Assembly (NCBI RefSeq): GCF_964059145.1
Contig: NZ_OZ060405.1
Coordinates: 310,001-374,000, forward strand
Source: Buchnera aphidicola (Protaphis terricola)
Lineage (GTDB): Bacteria; Pseudomonadota; Gammaproteobacteria; Enterobacterales; Enterobacteriaceae
Direction of reading: 5' to 3'
Length of the DNA: 64,000 nt
Under the pieces are notes generated by a model, which was not told the DNA's origin, searched no databases, and was given only the letters and a program-made list of their open reading frames with translations. The translations under genes and the position numbers were made by a program. This document shows positions 1 to 10,406 of the stretch, piece by piece. The stretch's first letter is position 1. Each line of letters starts with the position of its first letter.

Positions 1-295
<295 letters not shown>

Positions 296-338
296 AACTA
301 AAAATATTTATTAATTTAATTTTTTATAATTTATATTA

Positions 339-376
339 AATAAGCAATATTAAGCATTTACTTAATACTGCTTATT
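339..376. terminator. Bidirectional hairpin between gapA and queF
   Basis: The arms are 339-354 and 361-376, pairing over 16 bases with one mismatch around a 6-base loop. It lies between the convergent ends of gapA (plus) and queF (minus), with A/T-rich tails on both sides, so it probably terminates both transcripts. Confidence 0.7.
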
Positions 377-408
377 TATATAAAAAAAATTAATAAATAA
401 TAAAAATT

Positions 409-1200
409 TTACTGTCTTGATAATCTAATCAAATAAGGTTTAAAATTTGTATTACTACGCCATGGATTAATATCAATTCCACCTCTTCTATTATATCTTG
501 CATATACACTAAGTTTTTCCGGTTTACAAAGAGTTTGAATATCATTAAATATTCTTTCAATACATTCTTCATGAAATTCATTATGTGTTCGAAATGAAAC
601 TAAATATTTTAGTAATGCTGAATGATTAATTTTTTGACCGGTATATATAATATTAATTGAAGCCCAATCAGGTTGTTGAGTTATAGGACAATTTGATTTA
701 AATAAATTACTATATAAAGATTCAGTTACTATTTTTCTTTTTTTAGCTGAATTTTTTAAAAATAATTTATTATAAGTGTATGATTTAATAATAACTTTAT
801 TATTATCTATACATATACCATTGAATTTTGATAATCCCATATTTTTAATTTTATTTAAATCAAATAATTTTACAGAAACATTACCTAGCACACATTTTTT
901 TAAATCTGATTCAATTTGTTTAATTAAATTATGACTATTTTTAAATTTTTTTTGATTTAAATTATTTAAATAAATTTTTAAACTTTTAGATTCAATAATT
1001 TTTTTACTGCTAATATCAAATTCAATTATAGCAATAGAAACTTTTGGTAAACCATTTAAATTTAACCAGGATAGTTCATATATAGTCCAAATATCTTGAC
1101 CAATAAATGGAAGATTTTTATAATTTATTTTAATATTTTTACGATGATTTTTTCGAAGTATACCATGTAATAAATTAAACTGATTTATTTTATCAATCAT
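409..1200 (-). CDS. queF: NADPH-dependent 7-cyano-7-deazaguanine reductase
   Basis: Reduces preQ0 to preQ1 in biosynthesis of queuosine, the modified wobble base of GUN-anticodon tRNAs. The protein has 263 residues, close to the long enterobacterial (YqcD) type of about 282. Visible signatures are the family motif ESKSLKIYLNN at 70-80, the nucleophilic cysteine C171 in SNCPITQQPDW with D178, and a conserved HE pair at 210-211 in RTHNEFHEECIERIF. The residue after the catalytic threonine is Q where E. coli has H. It is followed on the same strand by fldA further upstream (80-base gap), possibly co-transcribed. Retention implies that queuosine modification is still useful to this reduced cell. 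Confidence 0.95.
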   Translation of the reverse strand: MIDKINQFNLLHGILRKNHRKNIKINYKNLPFIGQDIWTIYELSWLNLNGLPKVSIAIIEFDISSKKIIESKSLKIYLNNLNQKKFKNSHNLIKQIESDLKKCVLGNVSVKLFDLNKIKNMGLSKFNGICIDNNKVIIKSYTYNKLFLKNSAKKRKIVTESLYSNLFKSNCPITQQPDWASINIIYTGQKINHSALLKYLVSFRTHNEFHEECIERIFNDIQTLCKPEKLSVYARYNRRGGIDINPWRSNTNFKPYLIRLSRQ

Positions 1201-1279
1201 ATTTTTCTTTTTTTATTTATATTATGATACTTTTTATTTTTTAAAATATATTTATTTTTTAAATATATACATTTTTTAT

Positions 1280-1789
1280 TTAACTAAATTTTAAAATGAT
1301 ATCATTAATCCATATTTTTATTCGATTTTTTGTTTGATTGGATTGACGATCTTCATCTAAAGCTAACCCCATAAAATAATTTTTATTTAATAAGGATTTT
1401 GAGCAATCGAAATGATATCCTTTAGTTGACCATTCACCAATTATATTTGCTTTATTTTTTTTTATAATTTTATATATTACACTTAATGCATCACAAAAAT
1501 ATTCACTATAATCTTCTTGGTCACCACAACCAAATAATGCAATAGTCTTATTAGAAAAATCTATTTGTTTTAAAATAGGCAAAAACTCATCCCAATCGCA
1601 CTGAACTTCACCATAATACCAAGTGGGAATACCAAATATTAAATTATCAAAACTTTCTATATCCTTTTTAGAACTATTACTAATATCGTATAAAAAAGAA
1701 TTATTTTTACCAATTTTTTTATGAATAATTCCTGCTACTTTTTCTGTATTTCCAGTATCACTACCAAAAAAAATACCTACTTTTTTCAT
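1280..1789 (-). CDS. fldA: Flavodoxin I
   Basis: Small FMN electron carrier that feeds reductive enzymes such as the Fe-S isoprenoid and radical-SAM enzymes. The start was set at 1789 because [16 protein letters not shown] aligns with the start of E. coli FldA, and an AGGA ribosome-binding site sits a few bases upstream; a longer reading frame starting at 1837 would add 16 unrelated residues. The protein has 169 residues (E. coli 176). The FMN phosphate loop GSDTGNTE and the two isoalloxazine-stacking loops TWYYGE and [12 protein letters not shown] are intact. Its reductase partner is not in the window. Confidence 0.95.
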   Translation of the reverse strand: MKKVGIFFGSDTGNTEKVAGIIHKKIGKNNSFLYDISNSSKKDIESFDNLIFGIPTWYYGEVQCDWDEFLPILKQIDFSNKTIALFGCGDQEDYSEYFCDALSVIYKIIKKNKANIIGEWSTKGYHFDCSKSLLNKNYFMGLALDEDRQSNQTKNRIKIWINDIILKFS

Positions 1790-1928
1790 ATTATCCTGCC
1801 TATTATCTATGAAATAAATATTTTTATTACTAATCATAAATTTATTTAATAAAATAACTAAAAAATTTTTTTAATGGAAACTATAATATGTTATTTTTAA
1901 GAAATATAAAAATTTTAAAATAATCAAT

Positions 1929-3356
1929 ATGAGTAAAAATTTAGTATGGTTTCGAAATGATATTCGAATATATGATAATAAAGCTTTATATAATGCATGC
2001 TTATCTGATACAGACGAAGTAATAGGTTTATTTATTTTTACTAAAAAACAATGGAACGATCATTTTATGTCGATGAAAAAATTGTCTTTTCTTTATCAAA
2101 ATGTAATTTTTTTGCAAAATGAGTTATTAAAATTAAATATTGTCTTATATCATTATGAATGTGCTGATTTTTTTCAGTCAATAGAATATTTATTATATTT
2201 TTGTAAGATACATAAAATAAATAATTTATTTTATAATTACCAATATGAGATAAATGAAAAAAATAGAGATATTTTAATCACACAAAAATTATCTTTACAA
2301 GGAACTTTTATAAAAGCATTTCATAGTAATATTTTAGTTTCACCAGATAAAATAAAAAATAAAAATAAAATGTCTTATAGAAAATTTTATTTTTTTAAAA
2401 AAAAAATAATAAACTATTTATCTAATAAAATTCCAACATGTTATCCTATTCCTAAAAAACGAATCTTTATACGTAATACATGTAAAATAGATTATATTCA
2501 ATCTTATTTAATACAATTTGATCAAAATTTATTTCCTATTGGAGAAATTAATGCAAAAAATCAATTAAAATATTTTTGCACTTATAAATTAAAAGACTAT
2601 TTATTAAAGAAAAATTTTCCATTTTATACGAATACTAGCATGCTTTCTCCTTATTTATCTTTAGGAATTATTTCTCCAAAATATTGTTTAGAAGTACTTT
2701 TAAAAGAATATAAAACAGTAACATTAAATATAATACTTAATTCTCCTTGGTTAAATGAAATAATATGGAGGGAATTTTATTATCATTTACTTATTGGTTT
2801 TCCTATAATTAGTAAATCTCAATCATTATTTTCATGGGAAAAAAAAATAACTTGGGAAGATAATATAAATTATTTTAATGCTTGGAAAAATGGTAAAACT
2901 GGTTTTCCTATAATAGATGCTGGAATGAGACAATTAAATAAAACAGGTTGGATAAATAATAGATTAAGAATGATTACATCAAGTTTTTTAGTCAAAAGTC
3001 TTTTAATTAACTGGAGAGAGGGAGAAAAATATTTTATGTCTCATTTAATTGATGGAGATTATGCTTTAAATAATGGAGGATGGCAATGGTCTGCATCGAT
3101 TGGTAGTGATTCTAATCCATATATACGCATCTTTAATCCACTGCGTCAATCTAAATTTTTTGATAAATTAGGAAATTTTATAAGAAAATATCTTCCTGAA
3201 TTAAAAAATATACCAAATCCATATATTCATAATCCATATGAATGGATAATTAAACAAAATTATAAAATAAACTATCCAAAACCAATTATAAATTTTCAAA
3301 ATAATCGAGAAAAATTTTTATTAATGTATCACATGGCTAAATCACCTATAAATTAA
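1929..3356 (+). CDS. phrB: Deoxyribodipyrimidine photolyase
   Basis: Light-driven repair of cyclobutane pyrimidine dimers using FADH- and an antenna folate. The 475 residues equal the family length. The N-terminal alpha/beta antenna domain starts LVWFRNDIRIYDNKAL. The C-terminal FAD domain contains WLNEIIWREFYYHLL, the FAD/DNA-contacting stretches around RQLNKTGWINNRLRMI and SFLVKSLLINWREGE, and the conserved NNGGWQWSASIGSD. All parts needed for activity look intact, including an in-frame A10 tract at 2397-2406. It lies 22 bases upstream of ybgI, the same pairing as in E. coli. It is odd in a symbiont living inside insect cells. Confidence 0.97.
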   Translation: MSKNLVWFRNDIRIYDNKALYNACLSDTDEVIGLFIFTKKQWNDHFMSMKKLSFLYQNVIFLQNELLKLNIVLYHYECADFFQSIEYLLYFCKIHKINNLFYNYQYEINEKNRDILITQKLSLQGTFIKAFHSNILVSPDKIKNKNKMSYRKFYFFKKKIINYLSNKIPTCYPIPKKRIFIRNTCKIDYIQSYLIQFDQNLFPIGEINAKNQLKYFCTYKLKDYLLKKNFPFYTNTSMLSPYLSLGIISPKYCLEVLLKEYKTVTLNIILNSPWLNEIIWREFYYHLLIGFPIISKSQSLFSWEKKITWEDNINYFNAWKNGKTGFPIIDAGMRQLNKTGWINNRLRMITSSFLVKSLLINWREGEKYFMSHLIDGDYALNNGGWQWSASIGSDSNPYIRIFNPLRQSKFFDKLGNFIRKYLPELKNIPNPYIHNPYEWIIKQNYKINYPKPIINFQNNREKFLLMYHMAKSPIN

Positions 3357-3378
3357 ATATTAAATAGGAAATTTTAAT

Positions 3379-4122
3379 ATGGAAAATTTTTTTTTAGAAA
3401 AAATAATTAATAAAAAATTACTTAGCAATCAATATAATGATATTGTTCCTAATGGTTTACAAATAGAAGGTGAAAAAACAATTAAAAAAATTATTACAGG
3501 AGTTAGTGCATGTCAAGAATTAATAGATATAGCTATATCTCAACAAGCAAATGCTATTATTGTACATCATGGATACTTTTGGGATAAAGAATCAAAATAT
3601 ATTCATAATTTTAAAAGAAAGCGCTTAAAAACTATCTTATCTAATAATATTAATTTATATAGTTGGCATCTTCCATTAGATATTCATTCAAAATTCAGTA
3701 ATAACGTACAAATTGCTAAAAGATTAAATATTTCTATTAAAGGTAAGATTTTACCATATGTATTATGGGGTAATTTACATCATGAAGTAAGTAGTACTGA
3801 ATTTTATCAAAAAATAGAAAAAGTTTTTAAAAAAAAACCTATACATTTTTCTCAAAATGCTCCAAAAAAGATTAAATATATTGCATGGTGCAGTGGTAAA
3901 GGACAGGATTTTATTAAACAAGCATATAAGTTTAAAATTGATGCTTTTTTAACAGGTGAAGTGTCTGAAGAAACCATATACATTTCTAGAGAATTAGGTA
4001 TTCATTTTTTTGCACTAGGACATTATTGTAGTGAAAGAGATGGAATTAAATCATTAGGTGAATGGTTGAATAAAAAATATAGTTTAGATGTAACTTTTAT
4101 TGATATTTATAATCCATCATAA
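3379..4122 (+). CDS. ybgI: NIF3-like dinuclear metal protein YbgI
   Basis: Member of the widespread NIF3/YbgI family, toroidal hexamers with a dinuclear metal site; the biochemical role is not settled, and a GTP-cyclohydrolase-like or metal-dependent function has been suggested. The protein has 247 residues, the same length as E. coli YbgI. Metal-ligand regions are visible: VHHGYFWDKE near residues 62-71, a WHLPLD segment near 96, and the C-terminal GHYCSERDGIKSLGEWL. It follows phrB by 22 bases and is probably translated from the same message. Confidence 0.93.
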   Translation: MENFFLEKIINKKLLSNQYNDIVPNGLQIEGEKTIKKIITGVSACQELIDIAISQQANAIIVHHGYFWDKESKYIHNFKRKRLKTILSNNINLYSWHLPLDIHSKFSNNVQIAKRLNISIKGKILPYVLWGNLHHEVSSTEFYQKIEKVFKKKPIHFSQNAPKKIKYIAWCSGKGQDFIKQAYKFKIDAFLTGEVSEETIYISRELGIHFFALGHYCSERDGIKSLGEWLNKKYSLDVTFIDIYNPS

Positions 4123-4197
4123 TTTATAAAAAAATATTTTTTAATATAAAATATTAAAATAAATTTAATTATTAATCTATTGAAAATTTAAATAAAA

Positions 4198-6978
4198 ATG
4201 AATGAAAATATACTAAAAAAATGGTCTAATTCTTCTTGGTTATCTGCTGAAAATCAACAATATCTAGATGATATATATAAAAAATTTTTAATAAATCCGT
4301 CATTTATTAATGATGAATGGCAAAAAGTATTTTTTAATTTATCTTTAGAAAATAAAAATTTTTTAAAAAATAAAACTTCATTTAATAAGAATTTAAATAA
4401 TAAAATAAATAAGGATATTAAAACATTAAATCAAGAAAATAATAAAATATTATATAATAAAATCTATAAAATGATTAGTTTTTTTCAAAAAAGAGGTTAT
4501 AAAAAATCTTTAATTGATCCTCTTCAATTACATAAACAAAAAAAATATCCATATTTAGAACTTTCATATTATGAATTTAATCAATATGAATTAAATCAAA
4601 TAGTAAAAATTAATTTTCAAAAAAATTCTCATTTTAAAATTAAAATAATAGATTTGTATAATAAATTATATAACAAATATTGCAATTCTGTTGGTTTTGA
4701 ATATATGTACATTGATAATATACATATAAAAAAATGGATAACAGAATACATAGAACTATATTTTAAAGAAAACTATATTTTAAAAGAAAATAAAATACAA
4801 TATTTAAAAGAAATTATTTATGCAGAAACTTTAGAACAATATTTAGGAAAAAAATTTTCTGGTGTAAAACGATTTTCTTTAGAAGGTTCTGAAGCACTTA
4901 TTCCAATGTTACATGAAATAATACGTTATTCAAAAAATAACAATATTTTAGATATTATTATAGGAATGGCTCATAGAGGTCGATTAAATGTATTAATTAA
5001 TGTATTAAATAAAAATCCTAAGATACTATTTGATGAATTTTCTGGTATTAATATATCTAATAAACAAGGTAGTGGAGATGTAAAATATCACATTGGAGGA
5101 GAGTCATATATAAAGAATAGAGATAAAACGATTAGTTTAAAACTAGCATATAATCCATCTCATTTAGAAATAATTAACCCAGTAGTTCTTGGAATAGCAA
5201 GGTCTTCTATAGACAATTTAAATTGTTCTAGTCAAGAAATTTTGCCTATTAATATTCATGGAGATGCATCAATTATTGGACAAGGTGTAGTACAAGAAAC
5301 ATTGAATATGTCTCAAACTAATGGTTATAAAATAGGTGGAACTATTCACATTATAATTAATAACCAAATTGGTTTTACTACTTCAAACCCTAATGATCTT
5401 CGTTCCAGTAAATATTGCACTGATATTGCTAAATTTATTCAAGCACCTATTTTTCATGTTAATTGTGATGATGTAGAATCTGCAATATTTGTTGTTCAGT
5501 TAGCTTTAGATTTTAAAAAAAAATTTAAAAAAGATGTATTTATTGATTTAGTTTGTTATCGAAGACATGGTCATAACGAAATAGATGATCCTTCTGTTAC
5601 TCAACCAATAATGTATAAAAAAATTCAAAATCACCCTAGTGTTAGTAAAATATACTCTAAATTATTAATTAATCAAAAATGTATTACAATTGATAAAATT
5701 AATAAAATTAAAGAAAAATATTTTAATAAATTAATAATAGGAAAATATATTTTTTGCAAGAATAATATAAATTTTCAAGATAAAAATATAAATTTTTTTA
5801 AAATAAAAAAAAATGTAAATAAATTAGATTTAATTAATATTAAAAAATTATTATATAATATTAATACTATTCCTAAATCTATTAAATTACATCATAGAGT
5901 AAAAAAAATCTATCAAGATAGAATAAAAATGGCTGAAGGAAAAAAATTATTTGACTGGGGGGCTTCTGAGTCTTTAGCGTATGCAACAATACTTAATGAA
6001 GGTATTTCATGTCGTCTTTCCGGTGAAGATATTAGTAGAGGAACTTTTTTTCATAGACATGCCTACATTCATGACCAAAAAAATGGATCTATTTATATAC
6101 CTTTAAACAATATTAAAAAAAATCAAGGACGATTTGAAATTTGGGATTCAGTTCTATCAGAGGAATCAGTATTAGCTTTTGAATATGGATATTCATTATA
6201 TCCTTCAAGAAATTTAATTATTTGGGAAGCTCAATTTGGAGATTTTTCCAATGGCGCTCAAGTAGTAATTGATCAATTTATTACTTCTGGTGAACAAAAA
6301 TGGAATAAAAAATCTAATTTAGTTCTTTTTTTACCTCATGGTTATGAAGGTCAAGGACCAGAACATTCTTCTGCCCGGATTGAAAGATTCCTTCAACTTT
6401 GTGCTCAAGATAATATACAAGTCTGTATTCCTAGTACATCTTCTCAAATGTTTCATTTATTAAGAAAACAAATTTTAATAAATATTTATAAACCTTTAAT
6501 AATTTTCACACCTAAGTCACTTTTACGACACCCATTATCATCTTCTTCATTAGATCAAATTGTTAATGATAATTTTAAAAAAGTAATAAATGAAGCAAAT
6601 AATAATTTAAAAAAAATAAAACGTCTTATTTTTTGTTCTGGTAAAATATATTACGAACTTTTAGAATATAGAAATAAAAATAATATTATTGATATCTCTA
6701 TAATCCGAGTTGAACAATTATATCCATTCCCAATGGATGAGATATTAAATATATTAAAAAAATATTTTTATGTGAAAGATTATATTTGGTGTCAAGAAGA
6801 ACCATATAACCAAGGTGCATGGATATATATACAAAATTATTTTCATAATATTTTACCATTTTCTTCTATATTGAAATATATTGGTCGTTCTTCCTCTGCA
6901 TCTCCAGCAGTAGGTTGTATTTCAACACATAAAAAAGAACAAGAACAATTAATAAAAAATGCATTAAATATAATTTAA
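4198..6978 (+). CDS. sucA: 2-oxoglutarate dehydrogenase E1 component
   Basis: Thiamine-diphosphate-dependent decarboxylase of the 2-oxoglutarate dehydrogenase complex, making succinyl groups for SucB. It has 926 residues against 933 in E. coli. The thiamine/Mg site is seen in [18 protein letters not shown] followed by [12 protein letters not shown]. Substrate-binding histidines lie in [11 protein letters not shown] and [16 protein letters not shown], and the transketolase C-terminal part contains [16 protein letters not shown] and [19 protein letters not shown]. Only the linker around residues 50-90 and 500-570 is AT-driven and loosely conserved. The gene is 14 bases before sucB. Confidence 0.98.
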   Translation: MNENILKKWSNSSWLSAENQQYLDDIYKKFLINPSFINDEWQKVFFNLSLENKNFLKNKTSFNKNLNNKINKDIKTLNQENNKILYNKIYKMISFFQKRGYKKSLIDPLQLHKQKKYPYLELSYYEFNQYELNQIVKINFQKNSHFKIKIIDLYNKLYNKYCNSVGFEYMYIDNIHIKKWITEYIELYFKENYILKENKIQYLKEIIYAETLEQYLGKKFSGVKRFSLEGSEALIPMLHEIIRYSKNNNILDIIIGMAHRGRLNVLINVLNKNPKILFDEFSGINISNKQGSGDVKYHIGGESYIKNRDKTISLKLAYNPSHLEIINPVVLGIARSSIDNLNCSSQEILPINIHGDASIIGQGVVQETLNMSQTNGYKIGGTIHIIINNQIGFTTSNPNDLRSSKYCTDIAKFIQAPIFHVNCDDVESAIFVVQLALDFKKKFKKDVFIDLVCYRRHGHNEIDDPSVTQPIMYKKIQNHPSVSKIYSKLLINQKCITIDKINKIKEKYFNKLIIGKYIFCKNNINFQDKNINFFKIKKNVNKLDLINIKKLLYNINTIPKSIKLHHRVKKIYQDRIKMAEGKKLFDWGASESLAYATILNEGISCRLSGEDISRGTFFHRHAYIHDQKNGSIYIPLNNIKKNQGRFEIWDSVLSEESVLAFEYGYSLYPSRNLIIWEAQFGDFSNGAQVVIDQFITSGEQKWNKKSNLVLFLPHGYEGQGPEHSSARIERFLQLCAQDNIQVCIPSTSSQMFHLLRKQILINIYKPLIIFTPKSLLRHPLSSSSLDQIVNDNFKKVINEANNNLKKIKRLIFCSGKIYYELLEYRNKNNIIDISIIRVEQLYPFPMDEILNILKKYFYVKDYIWCQEEPYNQGAWIYIQNYFHNILPFSSILKYIGRSSSASPAVGCISTHKKEQEQLIKNALNII

Positions 6979-6992
6979 AAAAAGGATAAAAT

Positions 6993-8192
6993 ATGAATAT
7001 AGTTAATATTCTTGTACCAGATTTACCGGATTCTGTAACCAATGCAGTAGTTGCTAAATGGTATAAAAAAATAGGAGAAATAGTTCATCTTGACGAAAAA
7101 ATAGTTGATCTTGAAACAGATAAAGTTATGTTAGAAATATCATCACCATGTGATGGTATAATAAATAATATTTTAAAACAAACTGGATGTATTGTTCAGT
7201 CTAGTGAAATAATAGGTAAAATAAAAAAAATAAATAATATTGAAAAAAAAAAAATAGATTTACATGAAAAAGATCAATCCATTCATCCAGATAATTTTTT
7301 CAATAAAGATAAAATTTTAAATAATAATAAAAATTTAAAAAATTCTTTAACACCATCAGCTAGACGTTTTATTAAAGTTCATAATATTAATACAAATTCA
7401 CTTAATATTAACAAATTAAATACTTTTAGAAAACAAGATATTAATCCAGATTTTCAAAAAACATCTAATTTGAATAATATCAATGCTCTAAAAAATAATA
7501 CATATAGAGTTAAAATGACGCAATTGCGTCAAAAAATAGCTGAAAGATTATTAGAAACAAAAAATAATACAGCTATGTTGACTACTTTTAATGAAGTAAA
7601 TATGACAACAATTATTTCTTTACGTAAGAAATACAATGAGTTATTTCAAGAAAAATATGGTATTCGTCTTGGTTTTATGTCGTTTTTTGTAAAAGCAGTT
7701 GTTAAAGCATTACGAGATTTTCCAAAAATAAATGCAACCATTGATAAAACAGATATTATATTTTATAAAAATTTTGATATTAGTATTGCTGTTTCAACAC
7801 CTAGAGGATTGATTACCCCAGTATTAAGAAACGCTGATCAAAAAACAATGTCGGAAATAGAAAAAAAAATAAAAGATTTTTCTATTAAAAGTATAAATAA
7901 TAAAATTAAAGTAGAAGATTTAATTGGAGGAAATTTTACTATAACAAATGGAGGAATTTTTGGTTCTTTAATGTCAACTCCCATTATTAATCCACCTCAA
8001 ATGGCAATATTAGGCATGCATGCTATTAAAGATCGTCCAATGGCAATAAATGGAATAGTAAAAATTTTACCAATGATGTATTTGGCATTATCTTATGATC
8101 ATCGTTTAATTGATGGAAAAGAGTCAATTAGCTTTTTAAATCAAGTAAAAAATATATTAGAAGATTTTAATCGTATTATAATTGATATTTAA
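6993..8192 (+). CDS. sucB: Dihydrolipoamide succinyltransferase (E2)
   Basis: Core of the 2-oxoglutarate dehydrogenase complex; its lipoyl arm carries the succinyl group from SucA to CoA. It has 399 residues (E. coli 405). Domain order: lipoyl domain at about 1-76 with the lipoylated K44 in ETDKVMLEI, a low-complexity linker, the peripheral-subunit-binding segment [14 protein letters not shown] near 119-132, and the catalytic domain ending [16 protein letters not shown] with the active-site His and Asp. The linker contains an A12 tract (7243-7254), read in frame here and a potential slippage site. The ribosome-binding site is AAAGGA. Confidence 0.98.
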   Translation: MNIVNILVPDLPDSVTNAVVAKWYKKIGEIVHLDEKIVDLETDKVMLEISSPCDGIINNILKQTGCIVQSSEIIGKIKKINNIEKKKIDLHEKDQSIHPDNFFNKDKILNNNKNLKNSLTPSARRFIKVHNINTNSLNINKLNTFRKQDINPDFQKTSNLNNINALKNNTYRVKMTQLRQKIAERLLETKNNTAMLTTFNEVNMTTIISLRKKYNELFQEKYGIRLGFMSFFVKAVVKALRDFPKINATIDKTDIIFYKNFDISIAVSTPRGLITPVLRNADQKTMSEIEKKIKDFSIKSINNKIKVEDLIGGNFTITNGGIFGSLMSTPIINPPQMAILGMHAIKDRPMAINGIVKILPMMYLALSYDHRLIDGKESISFLNQVKNILEDFNRIIIDI

Positions 8193-8229
8193 AAATAATA
8201 ATTTAAATGCATTAATTTTTTTATATTTT

Positions 8230-8268
8230 AAAAGTACAGTATCACAATAAATAATAAACTGTACTTTT
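8230..8268 (+). terminator. sucAB terminator hairpin
   Basis: Perfect 11-base arms at 8230-8240 and 8258-8268 (AAAAGTACAGT and its complement) enclose a 17-base loop 37 bases after sucB; the right arm ends in a T run. It probably ends the sucA-sucB transcript. Confidence 0.6.
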
Positions 8269-8390
8269 ATTATTAAATATATTATTTGTATTTAGAAAAA
8301 ATTTTTTAAATATTTAAATAATATAGATAAATTTTTTCTTATTATAAAGAAATAATGACATAATAAAAAAATTAATTAAAATATAATATA

Positions 8391-9092
8391 ATGGATAAAA
8401 TTATGAATAAATTAGTTTTAATTAGACATGGTGAAAGTGAATGGAATAAATTAAATAAATTCACTGGTTGGCACGATGTAAAATTAAGTAAAAATGGAAA
8501 AATTGAAGCTAAAAAAACAGGATTATTATTAAAACAAAAAAAATTTTTTTTTGATTGTGCGTATACATCTATGTTACAAAGAGCAATATGTACTTTACAA
8601 TATATTTTAGATCAATTAAACCAAAATTGGATATCAGTTCGAAAATCATGGCATTTAAATGAAAGACATTACGGAGATCTAGAAGGATTCAATAAAGATG
8701 AAATAACTCAAAAATATGGATATAAACAAGTACTTTTATGGAGACGTAGTTTTCATGTTAGCCCACCAAAAATTAACATTAAAGATAAGCGTTTTCCAGG
8801 AAATGATATACGATATTCTAACATTAATATTGATAAAATCCCTTGTGGTGAAAGTTTAGAAGACACTGTTCAAAGAGTAATTCCATATTGGAAAAAAAGC
8901 ATTTACCCTAAATTAAAAAAAAGAAAAAAAATATTAATTGTAGCTCATGGAAATTCTATTCGAGCATTGATTCAATATTTAAATAAAATTGATAATAAAA
9001 AAATTTTAGAATTAGAAATTCCAACTGCAGCACCAATTGTTTTAGAATTCAATGAAAAATATATTCCTACTCAATGGTATTATTTAAAATAA
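8391..9092 (+). CDS. gpmA: 2,3-bisphosphoglycerate-dependent phosphoglycerate mutase
   Basis: Interconverts 3- and 2-phosphoglycerate in glycolysis through a phosphohistidine. The N-terminal motif [12 protein letters not shown] has the catalytic His, FTGWHDV follows, and AHGNSIRAL near the C-terminus has the second active-site His. The start is uncertain: an ATG at 8403 has a GGAT element 6 bases upstream and gives [11 protein letters not shown], while 8391 adds four residues; E. coli lies between the two. With 233 residues it lacks roughly the last 17-20 residues of E. coli GpmA, ending right after the YYL motif, so the flexible tail that closes over the active site is mostly gone. Confidence 0.96.
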   Translation: MDKIMNKLVLIRHGESEWNKLNKFTGWHDVKLSKNGKIEAKKTGLLLKQKKFFFDCAYTSMLQRAICTLQYILDQLNQNWISVRKSWHLNERHYGDLEGFNKDEITQKYGYKQVLLWRRSFHVSPPKINIKDKRFPGNDIRYSNINIDKIPCGESLEDTVQRVIPYWKKSIYPKLKKRKKILIVAHGNSIRALIQYLNKIDNKKILELEIPTAAPIVLEFNEKYIPTQWYYLK

Positions 9093-9339
9093 ATCATTTT
9101 AAACATACATTTTAAGATTTTATAATTAATATATATATGTATTTTTTATTTCTGAATAAATAAAAGATAAATTTTTTTGAATTAAATATATATTATTTTA
9201 AAAAATCATCAAAATTCAAAAATTTTTTTAATATTTTCAATTCTTTATTGATTTAAAATAAAAACTAATATATCACAATATTAAAAATATATTCTTAATA
9301 AAAAATAATTTTTTTATAGTAATTAAAAACGAGATTATT

Positions 9340-10302
9340 ATGATAAAAAGAATTGGAGTATTAACTAGCGGCGGCGATGCTCCTGGAATGAATGCTGCAA
9401 TTAGAGGAGTAGTAAGAACAGCATTAAGTGAAAAATTAGAAGTATTTGGAATTTATGATGGATATTTAGGTTTATATCAAAACCGAATGATTCAATTAGA
9501 TAGATATAGTGTTTCAGATATGATTAATAGAGGCGGTACATTTTTAGGATCAGCAAGATTTTATGATTTTTGTAAAAATGAAATACGAAATGTAGCAATT
9601 AATAATTTAAAAGAAAAAAAAATTGATGGACTTGTTGTTATAGGTGGTGATGGTTCTTATATAGGAGCTCAAAAATTAACAAAAATGGGCATGCCATGTA
9701 TTAGTATTCCTGGAACAATAGACAATGATGTAGCAGGTACAGATTATACAATAGGATATTTTACAGCTTTGGAAACAGTTGTTGAAGCAATTGATAGATT
9801 ACGTGATACATCTTCATCTCATCAACGTATTTCAATTGTAGAAGTAATGGGTCGATATTGTGGTGATTTAACATTAGCAGCTGCAATTGCTGGAGGTTGT
9901 GAGTTTATCGTTCTTCCAGAAATTAAATGTACAAAAAAAGAATTAGTAAAAGAAATAAAAGCTGGTATTAAAAAAGGTAAAAAACATGCAATTGTTGCTA
10001 TTACAGAATATATATGTGATGTTGAAAAATTAGCTAAATATATTGAAAAAAAAACTAATCGTGAAACAAGAGCAACTATATTAGGTCATATTCAAAGAGG
10101 AGGAGCACCTGTAGTATATGATCGTATTTTAGCTTCAAGAATGGGTGCCTACTCTGTGGAATTATTAATTAAAGGATATCAAGGTAAATGTGTAGGTGTT
10201 CAAAATGAAAAAATGGTATTTAATGACATAACAGATGCATTAAAAAATATGAAACGTATGTTTAAAAAAGATTGGTTGATTACTGCTAAAAAACTTTATT
10301 AA
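9340..10302 (+). CDS. pfkA: ATP-dependent 6-phosphofructokinase
   Basis: Committing step of glycolysis: phosphorylation of fructose 6-phosphate. The 320 residues equal E. coli PfkA. Visible are the ATP-binding [18 protein letters not shown] at the N-terminus, the GGDGSY loop, the catalytic Asp in [15 protein letters not shown], the substrate motif [10 protein letters not shown], and the effector-site arginines including [15 protein letters not shown]. Nothing is truncated. It is followed within 10 bases by a GC-rich terminator. The upstream spacer of 247 bases is AT-rich, with no promoter I would defend. Confidence 0.98.
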   Translation: MIKRIGVLTSGGDAPGMNAAIRGVVRTALSEKLEVFGIYDGYLGLYQNRMIQLDRYSVSDMINRGGTFLGSARFYDFCKNEIRNVAINNLKEKKIDGLVVIGGDGSYIGAQKLTKMGMPCISIPGTIDNDVAGTDYTIGYFTALETVVEAIDRLRDTSSSHQRISIVEVMGRYCGDLTLAAAIAGGCEFIVLPEIKCTKKELVKEIKAGIKKGKKHAIVAITEYICDVEKLAKYIEKKTNRETRATILGHIQRGGAPVVYDRILASRMGAYSVELLIKGYQGKCVGVQNEKMVFNDITDALKNMKRMFKKDWLITAKKLY

Positions 10303-10311
10303 TAATAAATC

Positions 10312-10332
10312 AGTGCCGGTTTTTCCGGCGCT
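10312..10332 (+). terminator. pfkA terminator (GC-rich stem)
   Basis: Eight-base arms AGTGCCGG and CCGGCGCT (one G-T pair) flank a five-T loop, followed by CTAAATTTTTAATTTT. It begins 10 bases after the pfkA stop and has far more G/C than its surroundings, which suggests selection for stem stability. Confidence 0.8.
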
Positions 10333-10406
10333 CTAAATTTTTAATTTTATTATATAACTAGAATTAAAAAATAGTTTATAATAAAATTATATAGGTATTG
10401 AAAATA

